From: JASHSH01 sp036490215
GTDB taxonomy: Bacteria > Pseudomonadota > Alphaproteobacteria > Rhodospirillales > Magnetospirillaceae
Assembly: GCA_036490215.1 (NCBI GenBank)
Contig: DASXEH010000003.1
Span: 1-64,000 of the forward strand
Reading direction: 5' to 3'
DNA: 64,000 nt
Under the pieces are notes generated by a model. It was not told the DNA's origin and searched no databases. It worked only from the letters and a program-made list of their open reading frames with translations. Every line of letters begins with the position of its first letter. Positions within the stretch are counted from its first letter, which is position 1. The translations under genes and the position numbers were made by a program. Shown piece by piece: positions 58,236 to 64,000 of this stretch.

Positions 58236-59758
58236 TCGACGCCACGCCCCTGCTGCGCCTCTATACCGAGCGGCGCGCGGCGGTGCTGGCGCGGCAGGAT
58301 GCGGCGGAAGCGCAACGGGTGCAGCTTCTGCGGTTGGTGAAGCGCGCGGCTCCCACCAAATTCGGCCGCGCCCATGATTTCGGCTCCATCCGCTCCGTGG
58401 CCGATTTCCAGGCGCGCGTGCCGCTACGCCGCTATGAGGATTTCTGGCGCGACTGGTGGAAAGATGCCTTCCCGATCCTGACCGATATCACCTGGCCGGG
58501 CCGCATTCCGTTCTTCGCCGCAACCTCGGGCACCACCACCGGCAATACGAAATACATTCCCGTGTCGCGCGCCATGAACAAGAGTAACCGCCGCGCCGCG
58601 CTGGACTTGTTGGCGCATCATCTTACCGCGCGCCCACAGAGTCGCATCTTTGGCGGGCGCAATTTCATGCTGGGCGGCAGCACCAACCTGTCGCAGCAAG
58701 CGCCGGGCATCCGCTCGGGCGATCTTAGCGGCATTGCCGCGCAGACCGTGCCACGCTGGGCACGGCCACGCTTTTTTCCGCCGCTGCGTTATGCGCTGAT
58801 GGACGATTGGGAGAAGAAGATCGAAGCGCTGGCGCGGCTATCGCTCGACGCCAACATTGTGAACCTCGGTGGCACACCGAGCTGGGTACTGCTGCTGTTC
58901 GAACGGCTGGCGGCGCTGCAGCCTGATCGGCCCAAGCGCGTGGCGAGTTGGTATCCCGATCTCGAACTCTACACCCATGGCGGCGTGGCCTTCGATTCCT
59001 ATCGCCCTCGGTTCAAAGATCTGTTCAAGGGATCGCATGCCGAGCTGCGCGAAGTCTATCCGGCCAGCGAAGGTTTCGTGGCCGTGGCCGATCGCGGCGA
59101 AGGCGAAGGGATGCGGTTGCTCGCGGACAACGGCCTCTTCTTCGAATTCGTGCCGGTCGAGGAAATCGATGCACCGAATCCGACGCGCCATTGGGTCGAC
59201 ACGATCGAAACCGGCGTCAATTACGCAATCATCCTGTCCACCTGCGCCGGCCTGTGGAGCTATGTGATCGGCGACACGGTGCGCTTCGTCGATCGCGCGC
59301 CGCTGAGGCTGCTGGTGACCGGAAGGCTGACCTATATGCTGTCGGCCTTCGGCGAGCACCTGATCGGCGCGGAGCTGGAAGCCGGCATCAGTACCGCGGC
59401 GCAGGCGGTCCAACGCACGGTGCGCGATTGGACCGTCACGGCGCGCATGCCGGAGGCCATATCGAGCGGGCGCGGCGGGCATCTCTATATCGTCGAGTTT
59501 GATTCGGCTACCGATGACGATGAGGACGCGCTGGTCCGCTTTGCCAAGGCGCTGGATGCTGATCTGATCGCACGCAATCTCGATTATGCCGCGCATCGAT
59601 CCGGTGGCTTCGGCATGGATACGCCGGTCGTGCGCGCCGCACCACCCGGCACTTTCGCCGCCTGGATGAAATCGCGCGGCATGCTGGGCGGCCAGAACAA
59701 AGTGCCACGCGTGATTCGCGATGCTGCGCTGTTCCAGTCTCTGGAGCGGATGCTCTAA
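58232..59758 (+). CDS. GH3-family acyl-adenylating amide synthetase
   Basis: 508 residues. The ANL-like motifs of GH3 proteins are present: ATSGTTTGNTKYIPVS (adenylate P-loop, about 98-110), YPASEGFVAV (the (Y/V)YxxSEG motif) and WSYVIGDTVRFV (YxxGD). Plant members conjugate amino acids to acyl hormones, and bacterial ones are largely uncharacterised. The gene is coupled to the penicillin-acylase gene, i.e. an amide-forming enzyme next to an amide-cleaving one. The stop overlaps the convergent aldehyde dehydrogenase stop by four bases. Confidence 0.87.
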   Translation: MIDATPLLRLYTERRAAVLARQDAAEAQRVQLLRLVKRAAPTKFGRAHDFGSIRSVADFQARVPLRRYEDFWRDWWKDAFPILTDITWPGRIPFFAATSGTTTGNTKYIPVSRAMNKSNRRAALDLLAHHLTARPQSRIFGGRNFMLGGSTNLSQQAPGIRSGDLSGIAAQTVPRWARPRFFPPLRYALMDDWEKKIEALARLSLDANIVNLGGTPSWVLLLFERLAALQPDRPKRVASWYPDLELYTHGGVAFDSYRPRFKDLFKGSHAELREVYPASEGFVAVADRGEGEGMRLLADNGLFFEFVPVEEIDAPNPTRHWVDTIETGVNYAIILSTCAGLWSYVIGDTVRFVDRAPLRLLVTGRLTYMLSAFGEHLIGAELEAGISTAAQAVQRTVRDWTVTARMPEAISSGRGGHLYIVEFDSATDDDEDALVRFAKALDADLIARNLDYAAHRSGGFGMDTPVVRAAPPGTFAAWMKSRGMLGGQNKVPRVIRDAALFQSLERML

Positions 59759-61203
59759 GCCAGCGGGCGCAGGCGGATCTTGATGTGCTTCTGTTCGCGA
59801 TAGGCAAGGATGCCTTCGCGCCCGAGTTCGCGACCCAGCCCCGAAAGCTTCCAGCCGCCGAACGGCGCCTGTAGGTCGGACGTGTCGTTGACGTTCACAC
59901 CGACCGCGCCGCTTTCCAGCTTCTCGGCAAAGGCCCAGGCGCGTTCGAGATCGCGGCCGAAGACGTAGGCCGACAAGCCATAGGGCACCGCATTGGCCAG
60001 CGCCAGAGCTTCGTTTGCGTCTTTTACAGACCGGATGGCGGCGAGCGGACCGTAGGTCTCTTCGGTCATCGGTAGGCTGTCGATGGCAGCGTTGTCGACC
60101 AGTGCCGGTTCGAAGAAAAAGCCGCGATCGTAGTCCGCGCCTTTGGGAGCCTTGCCGCCGATCAGCAGCTTGCCGCCCTTGGCCACCGCGTCCGCAATGT
60201 GGTTTGACACGCGCGTGCGCACCGATTCGTTGAGCACAGGCCCGTAGAGCACGCCGGGCTTCACGCCATGGCCCAACTTGATCTTGCGCGTCTCTTCGAC
60301 CAGCGCCTCGACGAACGCCTTGTGCACCTTCTGGTCGACCAAGATGCGATTCACCGCGATGCAGATCTGACCCATGTTCGAGAACGAGCGCCGCGCAGCG
60401 CCGGCGGCGGCCTCCGCGATATCCGCATCGTCGAGCACGATGAATGGTGTCTGGCCGCCGAGTTCCAGCGAGACACGTTTCATATCGCGCGCGGCGGCAT
60501 GCATGATCGCCCGACCGACCGCGGTCGACGATGTAGCTGCGACGATTCGCACCAGCGGATGTTCGATCAGCGGCTGGCCGGCTTCGGGGCCGGTGCCAGG
60601 CAGATCGTTGAGCACGCCCGGGGGCAGACCGGCTTCGGCGAAACACTCGACCAGCGTGCCGATGGCCAGCGGCGTGTTGTGCGGCGGCTTGGCCACCACG
60701 GCGCAACCGGCCGCCAGCGCAGGCCCGATCTTCCAGGTATAGAGATCGACCGGATAGTTCCACGGCACGATGGCCGCGGCCACGCCGACTGGTGCGCTGA
60801 TCACCACGTTGCGGATATCGGCACGCACCGAAGGACGCAGCGACCCATCCAGCCGCCGGCCTTCTTCGGCGTAGTAGCGCAGCACTTCGACGCCGAACGC
60901 CGTTTCCTTCTTCGCGTCCGGAATCGGCTTGCCCTGCTCGCGCGTCAGCAACTCGGCGATCGCATCGATGCGCGCCTCGATCAGATCGGCCGCGCGATGG
61001 ATGATGCGCGCGCGCTCATCGGCATGGGTGTTGGCCCAACCCGCTTGCGCCTTGGCCGCCGCGCGCACCGCGCGATCAACATCCGCCGCGGCAGCAATCG
61101 CGGTGCTACCCACATGTTCGCCCGTCGCCGGATCATCGACGGAATAGCGCCGCCCGTCCTGCGCCTGAACCCAGGCGCCATCGATATAGAGTCCGCGATC
61201 CAT
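59755..61203 (-). CDS. NAD(P)-dependent aldehyde dehydrogenase
   Basis: 482 residues of the ALDH superfamily. Catalytic C281 lies in NMGQICIAVNR and the general base glutamate in SLELGGQTPF; the cofactor region IVPWNYPVDLYTWKIGPALAAGCAVVAKPPH and the C-terminal NDTSDLQAPFGGWKLSGLGRE complete it. The sequence is nearest to succinate-semialdehyde- or lactaldehyde-type enzymes. AAGGAT eight bases before the ATG at 61203 marks the start; a longer open frame to 62010 is antisense to the SIS gene frame and not coding. Last gene of the minus-strand catabolic run. Confidence 0.9.
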   Translation of the reverse strand: MDRGLYIDGAWVQAQDGRRYSVDDPATGEHVGSTAIAAAADVDRAVRAAAKAQAGWANTHADERARIIHRAADLIEARIDAIAELLTREQGKPIPDAKKETAFGVEVLRYYAEEGRRLDGSLRPSVRADIRNVVISAPVGVAAAIVPWNYPVDLYTWKIGPALAAGCAVVAKPPHNTPLAIGTLVECFAEAGLPPGVLNDLPGTGPEAGQPLIEHPLVRIVAATSSTAVGRAIMHAAARDMKRVSLELGGQTPFIVLDDADIAEAAAGAARRSFSNMGQICIAVNRILVDQKVHKAFVEALVEETRKIKLGHGVKPGVLYGPVLNESVRTRVSNHIADAVAKGGKLLIGGKAPKGADYDRGFFFEPALVDNAAIDSLPMTEETYGPLAAIRSVKDANEALALANAVPYGLSAYVFGRDLERAWAFAEKLESGAVGVNVNDTSDLQAPFGGWKLSGLGRELGREGILAYREQKHIKIRLRPLA

Positions 61204-61226
61204 GACCCGATCCTTGTGCTTGCTGT

Positions 61227-61994
61227 TCAGCGCGCGCTCAGGCGCTGCCACAACGCTTCGTAATTCGCGTCGTTCTGCTTGTTGGCCGCTTCCTTGCCAG
61301 CCGTGTTCGGATTGACCATCACCATCGGCTTGTGCCCCGCGGCCACCAGCTTTTCCGCCGTGGCTGAGACGATGGCATGCGCAATCGCAATCGTGATGCT
61401 GGTCGAGTTCGCGCCGACCGGATGTTCGAGTCCGTCGATCTTGAGGCTGGCATCCGCCATCGGCACGCCGGTATCGACGACGATGTCGGCCACTTCGAAC
61501 AGACGCTTGCCCGAGGAATGGCGCGACTGGGTGTGGCCGGAATGCGGAAGCGAGGTCACGCCGACCACCTTCATGCCCAGCGCCTTGCATTCGAGCGCCA
61601 TGTCGAGGATCACCGCGTTGATACCCGAATGGGAGAACAGGATCAGCGTGTCGGCCGGATCGAGCTTGTGCGAGCGCAGGATCGCCTTGCCATAGCCTTC
61701 GACGGCGTGGATGAAGCGATACTGCCGCGCGCCCATATCGCCCCAGACCGCGTGGAACGAGATCATCGTGCTTTCGACGATTGGGCGAAATCCAACCACC
61801 GTGCCGGTGCGCGGGAAGGTCTCGATCGCCGGCAGCGAGCCGTGCCCGGTGCCGAAGGTGAAGACCAGCTTGCCCGCGCCGATACTCGCCGCACAGGCCA
61901 CCGCCGCCGCATCGATCGCGGCAGCTTGCGTGTCGCGCACCTTTTCCAGACGCTCGATCAGCGAGTCGAAATAGCGTTGGGTCATCGAAGGCAT
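61227..61994 (-). CDS. SIS-domain sugar isomerase-like protein (UPF0309-like)
   Basis: 255 residues of SIS fold. The phosphosugar-binding serine loop is ILFSHSGINAVILDMA; a glycine-rich strand VFTFGTGHGSLPAIE precedes it. The layout resembles UPF0309/YhdI-type sugar isomerase domain proteins. It is probably an isomerase or binding protein for a sugar phosphate released by the neighbouring phosphorylase/kinase, which is inferred. ATG 61994 is used; ATG 61985 is possible. Confidence 0.85.
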   Translation of the reverse strand: MPSMTQRYFDSLIERLEKVRDTQAAAIDAAAVACAASIGAGKLVFTFGTGHGSLPAIETFPRTGTVVGFRPIVESTMISFHAVWGDMGARQYRFIHAVEGYGKAILRSHKLDPADTLILFSHSGINAVILDMALECKALGMKVVGVTSLPHSGHTQSRHSSGKRLFEVADIVVDTGVPMADASLKIDGLEHPVGANSTSITIAIAHAIVSATAEKLVAAGHKPMVMVNPNTAGKEAANKQNDANYEALWQRLSAR

Positions 61995-62024
61995 GGGTAC
62001 TGGTCCTCAATTACAAAACTTTGA

Positions 62025-62774
62025 TCATTGCGCCGGCGGTAGCGCCGCCAAAGCATCGAGCGCGATTTCGAACAATTCGGCCTCGCCCACAGCCAGGGCC
62101 GTGGCGTTGAGTTTCTCCTGGGTCAACGCATCGACCGTGCCGAGGCAGAGGCTGCCGACACGCGCGCCGAGAATGCGGCCCGCCACCAGCAGCGCCGAGG
62201 TTTCCATATCGGCGGCGATGAGATTGTAGCGGCGGATATCGTCGCGCAGCCCGTCGACCATGCCGCGTTCGCCGCCGTCGAGCGAAAACATCTGGGTATA
62301 GAACCCGTCATAGGTGCCATAGATACCGGCATGCCAAGGCCGCGGCCCATTGGCGAGGCGTGCGCGCAGTAACGTGGCGATGGTGTGATCGGCCATAGCG
62401 GGATAGCCGGGCGGCGCGTAGGTCGGCGATGTGCCTTCGGCGCGCAGCGCGCCATCGGCCACCACGAAATCACCAAGCACCGCGGGTGCGGCCACCATCG
62501 CCGTACCGATGCGCAGGAACGTGCGCACGCCGAGATCGAACAATTCGTGCAACACCACGGTGGCGATCGGCGCGCCCATGCCGAAGGCCGTCACCGTCAG
62601 CCGCCGGCCCTTGCGCCAACCCGTCACCGTGCGCAGGCCACGCTGTTCGGTCGGGAAGATCGGCTTTTCAAGATGATTGGCGATGCGCTCGATCCGTCCC
62701 GGATCGCCCACCAGAATCGCGGCTTCCCCCACTTCGTCTTGCGAACAGCCGATATACCAAGCCGTTTTGCTCAT
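62025..62774 (-). CDS. Nucleoside phosphorylase (PNP/UDP family)
   Basis: 249 residues. The N-terminal AILVGDPGRIERIA is the PNP/uridine phosphorylase phosphate loop; GAPIATVVLHELFDLGVRTFLRIGTAM is the base/ribose region, and NLIAADMETSALLVAGRILGARVGSLCLGTVD is the catalytic MET-S motif. It cleaves a nucleoside with phosphate to give ribose-1-phosphate. Purine or pyrimidine specificity is not readable. The start overlaps the PfkB stop (ATGA). Confidence 0.9.
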   Translation of the reverse strand: MSKTAWYIGCSQDEVGEAAILVGDPGRIERIANHLEKPIFPTEQRGLRTVTGWRKGRRLTVTAFGMGAPIATVVLHELFDLGVRTFLRIGTAMVAAPAVLGDFVVADGALRAEGTSPTYAPPGYPAMADHTIATLLRARLANGPRPWHAGIYGTYDGFYTQMFSLDGGERGMVDGLRDDIRRYNLIAADMETSALLVAGRILGARVGSLCLGTVDALTQEKLNATALAVGEAELFEIALDALAALPPAQ

Positions 62775-63646
62775 AGTTGTTTCCTCTTTTTTTCGTGCTC
62801 GATGCGCTCGAACAACATTGCGTGCGCGGCTTCCTGCCCTGCACGTACCGCAGCCACCGCATCGCCCGGCCGAGCGATGAGTTTGGCTAGCAAACCACCG
62901 ATGAATGTGTCGCCTGCGCCCGTGGGATCGGATGCAGCTAAATTTTTGGCAGGTACCAACTCAGATCTATCACCGTGTGCGACATGCGCGCCCTCCGCGC
63001 CGCGCGTCTCGATGACGATGCGATCGGCGCGCGCGGGTGCAGCATCGAGCGCGTCGGCGACGAAGGGACGCTCGCCTTTGCTGTGCACGATCAGATCGGC
63101 GCGCGCCGCCAAGGCCACACGCAACTCGGATGGAAATGCGTCGCCATCGGCCTTTACCGCCCAGACAAGTTTCTGCCCAGGTTGCATGCGTGAAAGCGCG
63201 TCGCGCGTTGCCGAGGCGGGGCCGACGGTGATGCAGACCCAATCGGCCTGCGCGACGATATCGGCCTGCACCGGCGTTAGCGTCGCAGTGCGGCTGGCGG
63301 CGGGATCGTAAATGCAATAGCACGCGCCGGCGGGGTCATACGCGAGGATGCAGATCGGCGTGTGCCCCGGCAGCGACCGCGCGATACCGTCGACTGGCAC
63401 TTTGGCCTCATGCAGCGCGGCGATGAAGCGATCGCCGCCCTCGTCGGCCGCTATCCAGGTGATCGGCACAGCATCGGCGATGCCGGCGCGCACGACCGCC
63501 ATCGCCACATAGGATGGACTGCCGCCCAGGCGCAGCAGATGGGTTGTCGTGCGGGCGGCGATCACCGTCTCGTTGGGCCGTGGCGGCGCCTCCATCTGGA
63601 TCACATGGTCGAGACTGGCATAGCCGGTGATGGCGATCTTGGTCAT
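62771..63646 (-). CDS. PfkB-family carbohydrate/nucleoside kinase
   Basis: 291 residues of ribokinase fold. It begins ITGYASLDHVIQM, has the glycine-rich segment LRLGGSPSYVAMAVVRAG and the PfkB signature DPTGAGDTFIGGLLA with the catalytic aspartate. The substrate may be a pentose, nucleoside or pseudouridine. It is coupled by ATGA overlaps both to the nucleoside phosphorylase downstream and the cysteine hydrolase upstream. No pseudouridine-phosphate glycosidase is visible beside it. Confidence 0.88.
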   Translation of the reverse strand: MTKIAITGYASLDHVIQMEAPPRPNETVIAARTTTHLLRLGGSPSYVAMAVVRAGIADAVPITWIAADEGGDRFIAALHEAKVPVDGIARSLPGHTPICILAYDPAGACYCIYDPAASRTATLTPVQADIVAQADWVCITVGPASATRDALSRMQPGQKLVWAVKADGDAFPSELRVALAARADLIVHSKGERPFVADALDAAPARADRIVIETRGAEGAHVAHGDRSELVPAKNLAASDPTGAGDTFIGGLLAKLIARPGDAVAAVRAGQEAAHAMLFERIEHEKKRKQL

Positions 63647-64000
63647 GCGAGCAGGCCCAGCGCCTCATCGAGCGAGACCACCATGCCGAAATAGCGTTCG
63701 ATGTCTTCGAGCGTGGCGGCGGCGAGATGCGGCCGGTTCGAATTGGTGGCCTCGCGCGGCACGATCGGCTCGAATCCGTTGGCGAAAGCGTCCTGCACGG
63801 TGGCGCGTATACAGACATTCGTCTTCACGCCCGCGACGATCACGCGCTTGATGCCTTGCTCATTCAAAAGAAGTGCGAGGTCGGTGGCGAAGAAAGCGCT
63901 GTAGCGACGCTTCGGCACCAGCACTTCGTTCGGCCCCTGCATCTCGAAACCTGCCGTCACTGCCGCATCGGGCTCGTCGACGAAATGATGATGCGGGAGC
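63643..64000 (-). CDS. Isochorismatase-like cysteine hydrolase (5' end beyond window)
   Basis: The 3' part of a minus-strand gene; the frame is open to the window edge (119 codons seen). GVKTNVCIRATVQDAFANGFEPIVPREAT contains the catalytic cysteine in the TNVC motif of isochorismatase-superfamily amidases. The upstream portion with the catalytic aspartate lies outside. Such enzymes include nicotinamidase, ureidoacrylate and biuret hydrolases. It is the first visible gene of the nucleoside-type operon and overlaps pfkB by four bases. Confidence 0.87.
   Translation of the reverse strand, partial: LPHHHFVDEPDAAVTAGFEMQGPNEVLVPKRRYSAFFATDLALLLNEQGIKRVIVAGVKTNVCIRATVQDAFANGFEPIVPREATNSNRPHLAAATLEDIERYFGMVVSLDEALGLLA

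Noticed and set aside
58838..60763. 641-codon minus-strand open frame across GH3 and ALDH
   Set aside because: It is out of frame with the ALDH and antisense to GH3; Arg/Gly-rich shadow translation.
61204..62010. N-terminal extension of the aldehyde dehydrogenase, or a fusion with the SIS gene
   Set aside because: The extra frame is an alternative reading of the SIS-domain gene on the same strand; ALDH begins at ATG 61203 with a good ribosome site.
1..64000. CRISPR arrays, insertion sequences, prophage
   Set aside because: No regularly spaced repeats, transposase or phage structural proteins were seen in either strand.

Overview
The window is a high-GC chromosomal segment of an alphaproteobacterium, most likely from the Rhodospirillales or a related order. 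This rests on ChvG/ChvI, a short HprK linked to RapZ and a PTS-type phosphorelay, a DivL-like pseudokinase beside ahcY, alphaproteobacterial AddB/AddA, a TIGR02300 zinc-ribbon protein, and dense operons joined by ATGA/GTGA overlaps. I see no integrase, transposase, phage or CRISPR material. The segment reads as stable chromosome with accessory functions concentrated in the last 17 kb.

Layout. 1-8.3 kb: 5' end of a HugZ-like FMN protein, then chvI-chvG, a persulfide-dioxygenase-like hydrolase, hprK, rapZ, an EIIA-Man protein, HPr, enzyme I and a small membrane protein, mostly overlapping. 8.4-23.3 kb: ahcY, a DivL-like PAS pseudokinase, a LysE-type exporter and a convergent ferredoxin-NADP reductase, then tsaE-amgK-murU-addB-addA-trxA, mixing tRNA modification, cell-wall sugar recycling and double-strand-break repair. 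23.4-31 kb: tRNA-Ala(GGC), the TIGR02300 protein, aroA, cmk, rpsA, an aldo/keto reductase, a Rieske oxygenase and a universal stress protein. 31-45 kb: cation efflux, pdxH, a glycine-zipper lipoprotein, a CbpA-like cochaperone, a YihY protein, fabI, aroC, an LppC-like lipoprotein, rsmI, yraN, a BON lipoprotein, gshB, a GT9 glycosyltransferase, and a YCII/sigma-factor pair. 45-47.8 kb: a UbiH-family hydroxylase and a DHA2-type exporter.

The most interesting part is 47.8-64 kb. First comes a complete DSF (diffusible signal factor) quorum-sensing locus: RpfF-type synthase, RpfC-type hybrid sensor kinase and RpfG-type HD-GYP regulator. A haem-oxygenase-like diiron protein sits inside it, in the rpfG-rpfC operon and tail-to-tail with rpfF. 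The carboxylate/histidine pattern of that protein matches fatty-acid-acting diiron oxygenases such as UndA, so it is a candidate for a signal-modifying or signal-degrading step not present in the classical Xanthomonas system. Second comes a SigF/NrsF-type ECF sigma module with a well-formed target promoter (GTAACC-N16-CGAA) in front of a bufferin (DUF2282, BufA1) precursor and a DoxX protein. The modifying enzymes BufB (DUF692/MNIO) and BufC, usually encoded between them, are absent here. Third is a translationally coupled pair: a penicillin-acylase-family Ntn hydrolase and a GH3-family acyl-adenylating amide synthetase. The window ends inside an operon for a cysteine hydrolase, PfkB kinase, nucleoside phosphorylase, SIS-domain isomerase and aldehyde dehydrogenase that looks like an uncharacterised nucleoside or N-glycoside catabolic route.

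All calls are from reading the sequence and its translations. No database search was possible, so family names rest on motifs and length, and start codons on Shine-Dalgarno spacing and gene overlaps.
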